A DNA stretch of 40,899 nucleotides from contig CCFG01000007.1 of NCBI GenBank assembly GCA_000752215.1, forward strand, positions 32,783-73,681, in the 5' to 3' direction. Numbering within the stretch: position 1 is the stretch's first letter; every line of letters starts with the position of its first letter. The notes under the pieces are model-generated. The model saw only the letters and a list, made by a program, of their open reading frames with translations, was not told where the DNA came from and ran no database searches. The position numbers and the translations under genes are program-made. This stretch comes from a bacterium MS4. Its GTDB lineage: Bacteria; Bacillota; Clostridia; Oscillospirales; Acutalibacteraceae. Shown here piece by piece: positions 1-9,364 of this stretch.

Positions 1-962
1 GCCTTGACCAGATAGACCGCGTCCACCTTGTCGAGCTTTACATAATAAGAGGAATCTTTTTTCGCGCCGACCAGAAGCCGATAGCTTTCCTTGTTTACCG
101 TAAAATCGGCAATTGCGAAGGGTGCGTCAAGCCCGTAGTTTTTCAGCGCCGCGGCGTCGGGATTCACGGCCTCGACGGAGTCCGCAGTCAGGTCCGTCAG
201 CGCCGACTCGACCGCGCTGAGCTTCTCGGCATCCGTGGGTGCGCTGACCGGGGAGGTAATCACGCTCTCAGTCCCGCTTTTTTCCACGGTGACGGGCTGC
301 GAAAAATTCGTGCCGCTCAGTGTTATTTTTGTAAAGTCGTTGACGCCGCTGCTGCTGGTAACCGCCATCACGGTCTTACTGACGAAATAGGTCTTGCTTT
401 CCAGAATCCCGCCGTCAATACTGACGATATAAACATTGTCGGAATTTTCGCCGCACATATAGTACGCGCTGCTGTCCGTGGCGGAGGGATTTCCAATTTT
501 ATAATTATAGGCGCTTCCATCCTTGAAAGTGACTTCCACGGTGGCCTGCGGGTCCTTTAGCCCGAATTCGCTCAGGTTGCTGACAATTCCCAGATTTTTG
601 GTGGCGACAAGGCTGAATCCGTTCTGAACAACCTGAGAGGCGGCGGTGTTGTTGATCGGCACGCCGCCGAGCTCTTTGACCAGATAGGTAATCTCCGCCA
701 CGGTGCCGGAGGCGGCGGAAGATGCGGAGGAACCGGTATCTGATTTTTCAACCGGGACGAGCGTATAGCCGCCTTTTTTATTTTTCACGGACATAGAGAC
801 GATGTCCTGGCTCGTTTTGGAGACAAGCTCAATGGTCGAAGCGGAAGTTTCGGAAGAAGCGGTCTCCTGTTTATCTCCCGTCGTCAGCAGGACGGCGGCC
901 ACTCCGCCGAGTACCACGATACAGCCGGCGACAATTGCCAGATTTCTTGTGCTGGTTTTCAT
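1..962 (-). CDS. DUF4340 domain protein, C-terminus cut by window edge
   Basis: The reading frame is open from an ATG at 962 to the left edge, so at least 320 residues are present and the C-terminus is missing. It starts with a short N-terminal membrane segment (about residues 7-25) followed by a Ser/Thr-rich linker. Two related modules then follow, each with an LxDPxAxxxV-like stretch, an FxDG/FTVN segment and a short Gly-containing strand, which is the pattern of DUF4340. The start lies one base after the stop of the upstream GldG-like gene and has an AGGAGG ribosome site, so it is the last visible gene of a four-gene transcription unit. In this family the protein is probably an extracytoplasmic partner of the Gld-like ABC exporter. 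Its biochemical role is unknown. The domain call is confident, the function is not. Confidence 0.8.
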   Translation of the reverse strand, partial: MKTSTRNLAIVAGCIVVLGGVAAVLLTTGDKQETASSETSASTIELVSKTSQDIVSMSVKNKKGGYTLVPVEKSDTGSSASSAASGTVAEITYLVKELGGVPINNTAASQVVQNGFSLVATKNLGIVSNLSEFGLKDPQATVEVTFKDGSAYNYKIGNPSATDSSAYYMCGENSDNVYIVSIDGGILESKTYFVSKTVMAVTSSSGVNDFTKITLSGTNFSQPVTVEKSGTESVITSPVSAPTDAEKLSAVESALTDLTADSVEAVNPDAAALKNYGLDAPFAIADFTVNKESYRLLVGAKKDSSYYVKLDKVDAVYLVK

Positions 963-963
963 C

Positions 964-2664
964 TTACAGGCGCCTCCTCTTGCGGTACACACAAACGCCG
1001 GCAACCACTACGAGCAATGGGATCAGCAGGGTAAACACGCCGATGCCGAGCAGAACGCTCATTTCGGCGCTCAGGGTAATATCGGAAACATTGGTCTGTA
1101 CGGAGGTCTCCGTAATGGCGGTGGCGGAATTGGTGGTACCGGTCGCGTAGCGGGAAAGGTCAACCACGTATTTCGCGTTGCCAAAGGTGCTTGCGCCCAG
1201 AATCTCCCCGGCAAACATGGTGGTGCTGCCCAGCGCGATCACATTCGCCTTGTATTCCTTCGTTCCGGACTGCACTTTATCCTGTGAAAGCACCGCCGTA
1301 TTATATGCGGCTTTCTGCGGCGTATCGTCCGCCTTGGTGCTGTTGTCCACCAGATAGCAGGAATCGTTGGACTTCGCCAGCGAGTAAGTCGTTTTGGTTC
1401 CTCTGGTTTCAAACAGAAGGTTGATCGGGTTGGACTGCGGAGTGGTAAAGTAACCGTAATCCGACTGTCCGCCCAGGCTCAGCCCCGTCTGCACGGTGGA
1501 AAGAATATAGCTTGGGTCGTCGGTGTAATATTTGCTCTGGTCGCTTTCCACAACCACGGCCTGCGGTACCTCGATGCCCCATTCCTTCAGGAAAGCGGAG
1601 AGCTTCGGCATGGCCTGCTGGCTGGGATGGAAGGTAATCAGCAGGGAACGGTCGCCCTCAATTGCGGAGCTGCTCAGGAAGGTATCCAGCTTTTTCAGCT
1701 CCGCGTCGGTATAGTCGGTGGTGGGGCAGCCCAGAACCACCAGACGGGTATTGTCGGGAATCGCGTCCGTCAGCAGGTTGAAATCCTTTGTTTCAAAGCT
1801 GTTGTTTGCCAGCAGCTTTTGATAGGTGGTCGTTTCCAGCTGCTCGCTGTGGCCCGTGTCGAACGCGGCGATCGCGACGGTGTCCGCGATCACGGAGTTG
1901 AGGGCAGAAGCAAGCGCGCTGTCCACCATGGAATAGGTTTCCGTCGACACGCCGTCTGAGCCGTACTGCACGTTGAACAGGTCGGTGTAGGCGAGCACGC
2001 GGTAGCGTTTGTCCGTCTTGACCAGCACGTCGCCCGCGACCAGATTATCGTTTTTATAGGTGCTTGCGAAAGTCGGATTCTTATCAAGGTCCATATACTC
2101 CACCTTGATATTGGTGTTTTTTTCGGCGATTTTCTCGGCGAGCTCTCCGACCTGGCTGTATTTGATGCCGTATTCCGACAGAAGCTGGTCGCCCTTTGTC
2201 TGTGCTTCCGTCGCCATAATATAGATGGTGGCCGGCACGTTCACTTTGGAGACGATTTCCGCCGCCTGAGTGGAGAGGGTATTCACTTTATTTTTTGTCA
2301 GATCCAGATTCATGGACGGATACCGCTGCGCCAGCACGCTCACGATCACATTGATGAGAATGACGACGATCAGAAACCCGGCGGTAAACGCGGTGGAAAT
2401 TCCACCGCGGCGGAATTTTGTGCTTTTCGTGTACGCACCGACCTTTTCGGCCAATTTGCCTTTTTTCTTCTTTTCTTCCGGCTCATTGGCGCCGCCGGCC
2501 TCTTCTGTTTCGGAGTCTGTGTTCTCTTCCGAAAAACTTCCGGTGCTTTCCTTTTCGGCGGGTTCTTCCCCGGCAGCAGACTTCGTCTGTTCCGCCGCAG
2601 TCTCTTCGGCGGCTTCGGTTTCCGGAGTGGCCTTTTCTATTTCATGATTGTTATCCCTGTTCAT
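964..2664 (-). CDS. GldG-like extracytoplasmic component of ABC transporter
   Basis: This is a protein of about 566 residues. The first 80 are a very acidic Glu/Ala/Thr-rich cytoplasmic tail ending in a Lys-rich patch. A membrane helix follows (about 95-115), then a large extracytoplasmic region beginning with the RYPSMNLDLTKNKVNTLS segment typical of the GldG/ABC-type uncharacterised transport family, and a C-terminal membrane helix near 535-560 with a basic tail. Two ATGs are possible. The one at 2670 is only one base from the AAGGGGG ribosome site, while the one at 2664 has a spacing of about 7, so 2664 is preferred. It lies downstream of the ATPase and permease genes and upstream of the DUF4340 gene. 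Gld-type systems are named after Bacteroidetes gliding, but in Firmicutes the substrate is unknown. Confidence 0.82.
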   Translation of the reverse strand: MNRDNNHEIEKATPETEAAEETAAEQTKSAAGEEPAEKESTGSFSEENTDSETEEAGGANEPEEKKKKGKLAEKVGAYTKSTKFRRGGISTAFTAGFLIVVILINVIVSVLAQRYPSMNLDLTKNKVNTLSTQAAEIVSKVNVPATIYIMATEAQTKGDQLLSEYGIKYSQVGELAEKIAEKNTNIKVEYMDLDKNPTFASTYKNDNLVAGDVLVKTDKRYRVLAYTDLFNVQYGSDGVSTETYSMVDSALASALNSVIADTVAIAAFDTGHSEQLETTTYQKLLANNSFETKDFNLLTDAIPDNTRLVVLGCPTTDYTDAELKKLDTFLSSSAIEGDRSLLITFHPSQQAMPKLSAFLKEWGIEVPQAVVVESDQSKYYTDDPSYILSTVQTGLSLGGQSDYGYFTTPQSNPINLLFETRGTKTTYSLAKSNDSCYLVDNSTKADDTPQKAAYNTAVLSQDKVQSGTKEYKANVIALGSTTMFAGEILGASTFGNAKYVVDLSRYATGTTNSATAITETSVQTNVSDITLSAEMSVLLGIGVFTLLIPLLVVVAGVCVYRKRRRL

Positions 2665-2676
2665 TTTCATACCCCC

Positions 2677-3381
2677 TTAGCTCCATCTTCTGCTTTCAAG
2701 CTTGCGGGCGGTCAGGAAAATAAAGACCGCGATCACGCTGAGAAAAAAGACAATGCTTGAAAGATCAAAAATTCCTTTAGTAAACGGCTGGTACCGTGTG
2801 TTGAAGGACAGCCAGCCAATCAGCTTGACCGCGACTGTGTTGCTGACAAGACTGGTAAGCTGATCCACGACCAGAAGAAGGATGGAAATGCCGAACGTGC
2901 CGATGGCGGCGACGATCTGGCTTTGCGTCAGCGAGGAAATAAAGATGCCGATGGAGATCATGGCCGCGCCGTACAGCAGGGAACCGAAAAAGTTCCCGAA
3001 AACCAGCGCCCATTCCGGCGCGGAAAACAGACCGATCACGGCCACGGGAATCAGGGTGCCGATCATGGCAATGGCATACACTGCCAGCGCGGCCAGAAAT
3101 TTGCCCGCCACAATGGAGGTGACGCCCACCGGCGCGGTCAAAAGCGCCTGATCGGTGCGGTTGCGCATTTCCTCACTGAAGCTGCGCATGGTGATGATCG
3201 GGATAATCATCATGCTCCAGATAAACATGGTGGCGTATACGCTGGAAATATAGGAGGAGGAACGCAGCATCAGCACCTGGAAGAAATAATATCCGTAGAG
3301 CGCCAGAATCATAGCGACGCAGACATAGCCGATGGGGGAGGTGAAATACGATTTCAGCTCCCGTTTGGTAATCGCTCTCAT
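2677..3381 (-). CDS. ABC-2 type transporter permease (GldF-like)
   Basis: This 234-residue protein has six predicted hydrophobic segments. The N-terminus MRAITKRELKSYFTSPIGYV is typical of ABC-2 permeases of the GldF/NatB type. The SEEMRNRTDQALLTAPV stretch after the second helix matches the conserved EEKRxGTxExLLxxPV motif of this class. The start ATG overlaps the TGA of the ATPase gene in an ATGA arrangement, which implies translational coupling, and a GGAGAGG site lies within the end of that gene. It would form the membrane pore for the ATPase encoded upstream and work with the GldG-like and DUF4340 proteins. The substrate cannot be inferred. Confidence 0.88.
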   Translation of the reverse strand: MRAITKRELKSYFTSPIGYVCVAMILALYGYYFFQVLMLRSSSYISSVYATMFIWSMMIIPIITMRSFSEEMRNRTDQALLTAPVGVTSIVAGKFLAALAVYAIAMIGTLIPVAVIGLFSAPEWALVFGNFFGSLLYGAAMISIGIFISSLTQSQIVAAIGTFGISILLLVVDQLTSLVSNTVAVKLIGWLSFNTRYQPFTKGIFDLSSIVFFLSVIAVFIFLTARKLESRRWS

Positions 3382-4361
3382 TCTTCTTCCTCTCCTTCCG
3401 TTATCGTTTCAGCAGCGGCGTCCTTTGTATAGGCCGCGCTGGTCAGGCGCAGGAACACGTCCTCCAGAGAAAGCCCGGTGTTGGACATGGACAGAATGGG
3501 ATAATTTTTCGCCGAGGCCGCCCGGAAAAGCTCCCGGCGGACATCGCGGCCGTCGCGGGCCTCTACCTCGTACTCGAAAACGCCCGGCTCTTTTTCGCCG
3601 CAGCTCTGCACGGTTTCCACAAACTTGACGGATTTCAGGGCGTTTCTGACGTCGGTCTCGTTTCCTTCTATCCGGACGATCAGCTTATGGTCGGCGCTCA
3701 GGCTCTGGGAAAGGCTTTCCGGCGTGCCGTCCGCGACCAGCGTTCCCTTATTGACAATGATGATGCGCTCACAGACCGCCTGGATTTCCGGCAGGATGTG
3801 GGAGCTTAAAATAATCGTATGTTTTTTGCCCAAGTTGTGAATCAGGTTGCGGATTTCGATAATCTGCTTAGGGTCAAGCCCGACGGTAGGCTCGTCTAAG
3901 ATCAGAACAGGGGGATTGCCCAAAAGCGCCTGCGCAAAACCGACGCGCTGTTTGTAGCCCTTGCTCAGGTTATTGATGAGGCGGTGATACACGTCGTTGA
4001 TTTTCACCAGCGTACAGATTTCCCTGATATGCTTTTCGCGCGGGAGTGTAACTTTTTTCAGGTCAAAGAGGAAGTCCAGATATTCCTTCACCGTCATATC
4101 CGGGTAAAGCGGCGGCATTTCGGGCATATAACCGATCAGCTTTTTCACTTCGTTGGGATTGTCAAGCGTGTTGTACCCGCCGACTGTGACCGAGCCGGAG
4201 CTGGCCGACAGATAGCCGGTAATGATATTCATGGTGGTTGACTTCCCCGCGCCGTTCGGCCCCAAAAAACCGACGACGGTTCCTTCCTCAACCGAGAAGC
4301 TGATGTTGTTCAAAGCGACGTTTTGACCGTAGCGCTTTGAGAGGTTTTTCACCTCAATCAT
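3378..4361 (-). CDS. ABC transporter ATP-binding protein (GldA/CcmA-like)
   Basis: The protein has about 327 residues. It shows Walker A (GPNGAGKST, about 38-46), the signature stretch LSKGYKQRVG, Walker B (VLILDEPTVGLD) and the switch histidine in ILSSH. A C-terminal domain of about 100 residues follows, as in ABC-2 drug/lipid exporters. The start at 4361 is chosen because AGGAGGG lies six bases upstream; an in-frame ATG at 4385 would add eight residues with no family support. It is the first gene of the ATPase-permease-GldG-DUF4340 unit. It energises export by ATP hydrolysis on the cytoplasmic face; the substrate is unknown. Confidence 0.92.
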   Translation of the reverse strand: MIEVKNLSKRYGQNVALNNISFSVEEGTVVGFLGPNGAGKSTTMNIITGYLSASSGSVTVGGYNTLDNPNEVKKLIGYMPEMPPLYPDMTVKEYLDFLFDLKKVTLPREKHIREICTLVKINDVYHRLINNLSKGYKQRVGFAQALLGNPPVLILDEPTVGLDPKQIIEIRNLIHNLGKKHTIILSSHILPEIQAVCERIIIVNKGTLVADGTPESLSQSLSADHKLIVRIEGNETDVRNALKSVKFVETVQSCGEKEPGVFEYEVEARDGRDVRRELFRAASAKNYPILSMSNTGLSLEDVFLRLTSAAYTKDAAAETITEGEEEE

Positions 4362-4604
4362 GCAGATCCCTCCTGATGTTTCCATTATTTTCGTGACCGA
4401 TGCAAAAGCGGGTTTCTATCCGACCCTCTCAAAAAGGGAGCCGGAAAAGGAAGGCGCGATTTTGTCGACAGCCTAAGGCGGACAAAGCCCGCTGTAACGC
4501 CATTTTATTGTAGCAATTCGGCGCGGTCGGAATGTAAACTTTTTTTGAATGTTTCCATTCTATTTTATAAACTTTATGTGATGGCTATGTGAAAAGAGTC
4601 GGGA

Positions 4605-4649
4605 AATAAAAGAAAAGAGCCGCCTCGGGGACCGCAGTACCCGGACGGC
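4605..4649 (-). terminator. Intrinsic terminator after the NUDIX/small membrane protein pair
   Basis: Read on the minus strand, a GC-rich imperfect hairpin (GCCGTCCGGG paired with CCCGAGGCGGC, one bulge) spans about 4619-4649. It is followed by a T-rich run (TCTTTTCTTTTATTT). It begins only four bases after the end of the small membrane protein gene. The stretch from here to the ABC gene start (4362-4604) is AT-rich near 4500-4570 and holds no gene I can support. It presumably contains the ABC operon promoter, but no convincing -35/-10 pair was found. Confidence 0.75.
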
Positions 4650-4652
4650 AAT

Positions 4653-4907
4653 TCATTTTTCCTGTTTTTCCTCGCTTTTTGTCCCGTCCGGCTTTGCGGC
4701 GTCGGCTTCCGTACCGCTTTTCCTGCCCTTCAGCCAGCGCAGGGCCTCGGGCGCATACGCTACGATCAGCCCAATTCCAAGGCCGATGGGCAGCCAGCTT
4801 CCCTGTGGGTTTCCGATGGCGAAAAACAGGGAGGCGGCCCAAAGGCCCAGATACATCATAAGACGTTTTTTCGGCTCGCTCAGCTCAGTGGGCTTTTTCT
4901 TTTTCAT
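4653..4907 (-). CDS. Small two-helix membrane protein of unknown function
   Basis: This 84-residue protein has a lysine-rich N-terminus and two closely spaced hydrophobic segments (about residues 17-32 and 37-52). The C-terminal third is charged and hydrophilic, rich in Lys, Glu and Asp, ending EEKQEK. The ATG at 4907 has a GAGGGG ribosome site and lies 10 bases after the NUDIX hydrolase stop, so the two genes are probably co-transcribed. A terminator follows immediately. I do not recognise a family; it resembles many small uncharacterised Firmicute membrane proteins. The coding call rests on the ribosome site, operon spacing and sensible topology. Confidence 0.7.
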   Translation of the reverse strand: MKKKKPTELSEPKKRLMMYLGLWAASLFFAIGNPQGSWLPIGLGIGLIVAYAPEALRWLKGRKSGTEADAAKPDGTKSEEKQEK

Positions 4908-4917
4908 AGCGCACCCC

Positions 4918-5463
4918 TCAGATTTTTCCGTCCTTTAAAAGCCGCGCGGTTTTTAAAACCAGCACCTGTGTTTTAGAGTCAGGGATTTCCCCGTCCATCA
5001 CCATGCGCACCGCTTCGTCCACCGGGATTTTTTCCGTTTCCAGAAACTCATCCTCGTCAAACTGCGTCTTGCCGGAGGTTTCCAGACGGCAGGCGTACAG
5101 ATAGATGATTTCATCGGAGTAACCGGGGGAAGGATAAAGCTTTCCCATATCGATATAGCGGGAGCCGGTGGTACCGGTTTCCTCAAGCTGCTCGCGCTTC
5201 ATCGCTTCAAACGGATCCTCGCCGGGTTCCAGCTTACCCGCCGGCGTTTCCAGAACGACTTCTTTATAAGGATACCGAAACTGGCGGACAAACAGAATTT
5301 CATTCTTTTCCGTCAGCACAGCGACGCTGACCCCGCCCGGGTGGTCGACGCACTCCCGGGTGGAGGTTTTTCCGTTGATCAGCTCCACCTTGTCCACGTG
5401 AAATTTGAGGATTCTTCCTTCATAAATATCGTTTCTGCTCAGGGTCTTTTCGTTTAATTCCAT
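4918..5463 (-). CDS. NUDIX hydrolase, probable ADP-ribose pyrophosphatase
   Basis: This protein of 181 residues is of the NudF/ADP-ribose pyrophosphatase type, which cleaves ADP-ribose to AMP and ribose-5-phosphate. The Nudix box is visible at residues 76-97: Gly76, Glu82, Arg90-Glu91 and Glu94-Glu95-x-Gly97. It is preceded by the ETPAG segment typical of this subfamily, and Pro80 after it fits ADP-ribose pyrophosphatases. The ATG at 5463 is chosen because AGGAAG lies about six bases upstream; an in-frame TTG at 5481 would add six residues but lacks a site. The gene leads a two-gene unit with the small membrane protein. Exact substrate specificity is inferred, not shown. Confidence 0.88.
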   Translation of the reverse strand: MELNEKTLSRNDIYEGRILKFHVDKVELINGKTSTRECVDHPGGVSVAVLTEKNEILFVRQFRYPYKEVVLETPAGKLEPGEDPFEAMKREQLEETGTTGSRYIDMGKLYPSPGYSDEIIYLYACRLETSGKTQFDEDEFLETEKIPVDEAVRMVMDGEIPDSKTQVLVLKTARLLKDGKI

Positions 5464-5590
5464 CTTTTTCTTCCTATTCAAATAATTGTTTTTAAGAAGG
5501 CGTCTGCGCTTTTTTCCTCATAGAGAAAAAACACAGTATCCATTTCAAAACTTAAAGTATAAAACACAATAAATATAACGAAAAGTATTT

Positions 5591-5602
5591 GGTTATATAA
5601 CC
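5591..5602. promoter_or_regulatory. 12-bp perfect palindrome upstream of the NUDIX gene
   Basis: GGTTATATAACC is a perfect 12-bp palindrome in the AT-rich stretch 5520-5610, which must hold the promoter for the minus-strand NUDIX gene. It could be a protein-binding site. No good -35/-10 pair could be fixed, and a palindrome of this length in AT-rich DNA can arise by chance. Confidence 0.25.
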
Positions 5603-5661
5603 GTTTCTTCCTCAGTCAGGCTGCGCCTGCCAACTCCCTCAAAGAGGATACCTTAAAAGAA

Positions 5662-6144
5662 CCCCTGCCTCCCTCCGTGAGGGAGGTGTCGCGCCGGGTG
5701 CGCGGAAAGGAGCCTTCATAGGAGTGCCTTGCGGCCGATTCAACATATAACTGTCTGAGAGCGTCGCCGTAGGCGCGTGCCGACCGCATGGTCCTGCCCT
5801 CAGGCCGGGCGGGCCCCTACTTTCGGTTCTTGTACGAAAGTAGGCAAAGTACGCGCAGGGGGATTTTTAATTCCCGGCGGGAGGGTTCCATAAAATCCCC
5901 CTGCACCCCCAAGTATCCCCAAGGTGTCTTTAGGAGATAGGATACCGCTGTGGTTTTCATTGACGGGGGTACGGAAACTGGGATTAAACCCCTTCGGGGA
6001 AGGGGCCGAATCCCCTGCCTCCCTCCGTGAGGGAGGTGTCGCGCCCGGCGCGACGGAAGGAGCCTTCATAGGAGTGCCTTGCGGCCGATTCAACATATAA
6101 CTGTCTGAGAGCGTCGCCGTAGGCGCGTGCCGACCGCATGGTCC
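5662..6144 (+). repeat. Composite repeat element copy 1: 133-bp direct repeats around a 217-bp core
   Basis: Two nearly identical 133-bp segments, 5662-5794 and 6012-6144, lie exactly 350 bp apart. They differ mainly in the short GC-rich stretch after GAGGGAGGTGTCGCG. Each starts with an inverted CCTCC/GGAGG-type hairpin and ends with GACCGCATGGTC, which is itself palindromic. The 217-bp core carries a 10-bp perfect stem (5816-5825 with 5835-5844) and a longer stem in which GCAGGGGGATTTT pairs with AAAATCCCCCTGC about 25 bases later. No convincing reading frame fills the unit; the open minus-strand frame across it is low-complexity and has no start signal. The same core recurs at about 26.98-27.3 kb. 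The rest of the gap (5464-5661) holds an extra repeat fragment (about 5612-5652) and AT-rich DNA. Confidence 0.85.
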
Positions 6145-6166
6145 GCGACGGAAGGAGTTGTCCCCC

Positions 6167-6802
6167 TTACTTGAACGCGTAGGTGTAATTTTGATCGAAA
6201 GAGTAAAGCTGACGGTAAATCTGCGCTGCGCGGCTGCGGTAATAATCCATGGTCGCGCTCGCGGCGTTGACCTGGGCCATGGTTCCACCCGCGGCGTATG
6301 CGTCGTCACTGATTTTTTTCAGCGCTTCGGTCTTGCCGTTCACCCAGGCGGTCTGCTCCGCTTTGATCTTGGAAAGAGCGTCGCCAGTGGCCAGTTTGGT
6401 GACCTTGCCGTAAGCGGAGGTGACTTCTTTTTCCCAGATTCCGGCGTACTTATTGGAAAGGTCGACCATCTCCACATTGGAGAAGGCTTTGTTGGACTCC
6501 GCGATATATTGCTTGTCAATCGGATTTTTCTTAAACAGCGCGTTAAACTCCGGGCTGTCGGTCTCTATATCGATGACCGGGCCGGGCTGGGACTCGGACG
6601 GTTCGTTCGGCGTTACCACAGGAACGCTGCTGATCAGTTCGCTCTGCGCGCTGCTGGCAGGCTGGGACTCCGCCTGAGAGGACTCGCCGAGCCCGCTTGC
6701 CGGGACGGAGCTTTGCCCGCCCTTCACCGACCCGCAGCCCGCGAACGCCGCGATCGTCACGGCAGCCGCCAGGGGAATGCAAAGCTTTTTCCAGTGATTC
6801 AT
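6167..6802 (-). CDS. Secreted lipoprotein with LprI/DUF1311-like domain
   Basis: This protein of 211 residues has a basic N-terminus, a hydrophobic h-region and a lipobox ending AFAGC (Cys about residue 23), so it should be a membrane-anchored lipoprotein. A Ser/Gln/Pro-rich linker (about 25-75) precedes the folded part. The C-terminal segment (about 130-205) has the spacing of Gln-x-x-Trp, a Gly-Gly-Thr turn and a Tyr-Arg-x-Arg helix. This resembles the lysozyme-inhibitor LprI-like (DUF1311) domain, but the paired cysteines of classical members are absent. The ATG at 6802 is preferred to an in-frame GTG at 6811 on ribosome-site spacing. It lies 15 bases after gyrA on the same strand and could be read through from it. 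The family call is tentative. Confidence 0.68.
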   Translation of the reverse strand: MNHWKKLCIPLAAAVTIAAFAGCGSVKGGQSSVPASGLGESSQAESQPASSAQSELISSVPVVTPNEPSESQPGPVIDIETDSPEFNALFKKNPIDKQYIAESNKAFSNVEMVDLSNKYAGIWEKEVTSAYGKVTKLATGDALSKIKAEQTAWVNGKTEALKKISDDAYAAGGTMAQVNAASATMDYYRSRAAQIYRQLYSFDQNYTYAFK

Positions 6803-6817
6803 TGACTGCACCCTTTC

Positions 6818-9364
6818 TTATTCCTCGGTGTTTTCCTGTTCCGTATCCGTTGAAAGATTCTCTTCCATGTCCTCCGATTCGTCTTCGCAGCCGGCGTCGG
6901 CGTCGCCCTCGTCCACGGGCAGTGCATCCACCGCGTCCTCTTCGTGCGCCGTGCGGGCCAGCGTGACAACCTCGCTGTTTTCGTTCAGGCGCATGACGCG
7001 CACGCCCTTAGCGGGCCTTGCGCATTCGCGGATGGAGTTGGCCGGGATGCGGATAATGATACCGTCGGAGGAAATCAGAATCACGTCGTCGTCCAGATCG
7101 ACCACCTTGATGGCGGCGACCTCTCCGTATTTCTGAATATGATAGTTGGTAAGGCCCTTACCGCCCCTCGACTGGATGCGGTAATCGTTAATGCTGGAAA
7201 GGCGCCCGTAGCCGGTTGCGGAAACGGTCAGCACAAGGCCGTCCGCGCGCAGCGAGCTCATTCCCACGACATAGTCGCTGTCCTTCAGGGTAATCGCTTT
7301 GACTCCGCGGGCGGTTCTGCCCATGGGGCGGACGTCCCTTTCGTCAAAACGGATGGCCATGCCCAGGCGGGTCGCAACCAGAAGCTGCGTATCACCGGAG
7401 GTCAGGCGCACCCAGGAAAGCTCGTCGCCGTCGTCCAGATCGATCGCGATCACGCCGCCCTTGCGCGCGGTGTCGTAAGCCGAAAGGCTGGTGCGCTTGA
7501 TGATGCCGTTGCGCGTCACCATGCACAGATAGCTTTCGTCGTCGAATTCCGGCACGCGGATCATGGAGGTAACCTTCTCATCCTGCGCAATCGGCAGCAG
7601 GTTCGCAATATTCATCCCCTTGCTCGTGCGGGAGCCCTCCGGGATTTCATAGCATTTCAGCCGGTACACGCGGCCCAGGTTGGTAAAGAACATGACATAG
7701 TCGTGGCTGTTGATGACAAACATGTCGCTCGCGACATCCTCTTCACGCCTTGTCATGCCGCTGACTCCGCGGCCGCCCCTGCGCTGAATATGGTAAGTAT
7801 CGGTTTTCTGACGCTTGACGTAACCGAAGTTGGTCAGGGTCAGCACACATTCCTCCTGCGGAATCAGGTCTTCAATATCGACCTCGCCGCTGACGGTCGC
7901 AATCTCCGTACGGCGTTCGTCGCTGAATTTATTCTTTACCGCGAGAGCCTCGTCCTTGACGATGCCGAGCAAACGCGTTTCGTTGCTTAAAATATCTTTG
8001 TAATCTTCGATTTTCGCTTCCAGAGCGGCGATTTCGTCCAGCAGCTTTTGGCGCTCCAGACCGGTGAGCGCACCGAGCGGCATCTGTACGATCGCCTGTG
8101 TCTGCGGGTCGTCCAGCCCGAAGCGTTCCGTCAGGCGGGCTCTTGCCGTCGCCCTGTCCTTGGAACCGCGGATAATGGAAATCACTTCGTCGATGTTGTC
8201 GACAGCGATTTTCAGGCCTTCCAGAAGATGCGCGCGCTCTTCAGCCTTTTTGAGGTCGTACAAGGTGCGGCGCCTTACGACGCTTTCCTGGAATTGAATG
8301 TATTCCTGCAGCATTTCCTTAAGCGTCAGAGTTTTGGGTTCGCCGTTGACAATGGCGATCATGATGACGCCGAACGTCGTCTGCATCTGGGTATAGGAAT
8401 AAAGCTGATTCAGAACGATCTGCGGGGAAGCGTCGCGCTTCACGCTGACGAGCAGGTGCATGCCCTCGCGGTCGGAGTGGTCCTCCACGTTGGAAATTCC
8501 CTCAATACGCTTGTCCTTGACCAGCTCGGCGATGCTTTCAACCAGCCTTGCCTTATTGACCTGATAGGGCAGCTCCGTAACGACGATATTGAAACGGCCG
8601 TTTTTCTCTTCCTCGATCTCCGCGCGGGCGCGCACCGTGATGCGGCCGCGGCCGGTGGCGTAGGCGGCTCGGATGCCCGCCCGGCCCATGATGATGCCGC
8701 CGGTGGGGAAGTCCGGCCCTTTGATGCTCTGCATCAGATCGTCCAGCGAAGCTTCGGGGTCGTCGATCAGCGTGCACATGCCGTCGATGACCTCTCCCAT
8801 ATTGTGCGGGGGAATATTCGTGGCCATGCCGACCGCGATACCGGTCGAGCCGTTGACCAGAAGATTCGGAAAATGGCTGGGCAGAACGATGGGTTCCTTC
8901 AGACGGTCGTCGTAGTTCGGCTGGAAATCGACGGTATCCTTGTCGATATCCTCCAGCATTTCCACGGCGATTTTACTCATGCGGGCCTCGGTATAACGAT
9001 AGGCGGCCGGGGGGTCGCCGTCCACGGAACCGAAGTTGCCGTGTCCGTCCACCAGCATATAGCGCATGGAGAAATCCTGCGCCAGACGCACCAGCGCGTC
9101 GTAGACCGAAGCGTCGCCGTGCGGATGGTAGCGGCCCAGCACGGAACCAACGGTGTCCGCGCATTTGCGGTAAGCCTTTTCCGGGGACAGGCCGTTTTCA
9201 AACATGGTATACAGAATCCTTCTGTGAACCGGTTTTAACCCGTCGCGCACGTCCGGCAGCGCGCGGGACACAATGACCGACATGGAATAGGCGAGAAACG
9301 ACTGTTTCATTTCCTTCTCAAGGTCGACATTGATGATTTTTTGATTTTCCTGAAATTCGTCCAT
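6818..9364 (-). CDS. gyrA: DNA gyrase subunit A
   Basis: GyrA (848 residues) cuts and rejoins DNA in the A2B2 gyrase, which introduces negative supercoils. The N-terminal breakage-reunion domain has the catalytic tyrosine at Tyr124 in the AYRYTEAR context. The quinolone-determining region reads PHGDASVYD (81-89), so the serine equivalent to E. coli Ser83 is Ala85, followed by Ser86, and Asp89 takes the place of Asp87. The GyrA box QRRGGRG (about 530) is present, followed by the six-bladed C-terminal domain and a very acidic 40-residue tail. The start ATG overlaps the TAA of the upstream YcxB-like gene by one base (TAATG), suggesting coupled translation. The Ala85/Ser86 arrangement matches that of mycobacterial GyrA. 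Confidence 0.97.
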   Translation of the reverse strand: MDEFQENQKIINVDLEKEMKQSFLAYSMSVIVSRALPDVRDGLKPVHRRILYTMFENGLSPEKAYRKCADTVGSVLGRYHPHGDASVYDALVRLAQDFSMRYMLVDGHGNFGSVDGDPPAAYRYTEARMSKIAVEMLEDIDKDTVDFQPNYDDRLKEPIVLPSHFPNLLVNGSTGIAVGMATNIPPHNMGEVIDGMCTLIDDPEASLDDLMQSIKGPDFPTGGIIMGRAGIRAAYATGRGRITVRARAEIEEEKNGRFNIVVTELPYQVNKARLVESIAELVKDKRIEGISNVEDHSDREGMHLLVSVKRDASPQIVLNQLYSYTQMQTTFGVIMIAIVNGEPKTLTLKEMLQEYIQFQESVVRRRTLYDLKKAEERAHLLEGLKIAVDNIDEVISIIRGSKDRATARARLTERFGLDDPQTQAIVQMPLGALTGLERQKLLDEIAALEAKIEDYKDILSNETRLLGIVKDEALAVKNKFSDERRTEIATVSGEVDIEDLIPQEECVLTLTNFGYVKRQKTDTYHIQRRGGRGVSGMTRREEDVASDMFVINSHDYVMFFTNLGRVYRLKCYEIPEGSRTSKGMNIANLLPIAQDEKVTSMIRVPEFDDESYLCMVTRNGIIKRTSLSAYDTARKGGVIAIDLDDGDELSWVRLTSGDTQLLVATRLGMAIRFDERDVRPMGRTARGVKAITLKDSDYVVGMSSLRADGLVLTVSATGYGRLSSINDYRIQSRGGKGLTNYHIQKYGEVAAIKVVDLDDDVILISSDGIIIRIPANSIRECARPAKGVRVMRLNENSEVVTLARTAHEEDAVDALPVDEGDADAGCEDESEDMEENLSTDTEQENTEE

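Noticed and set aside
5800-6309. A minus-strand frame of 169 residues across the composite repeat
   Set aside because: Low-complexity Pro/Arg/Ser-rich product, overlaps the end of the lipoprotein gene, no start signal, and the equivalent frame is broken in the second copy of the repeat.
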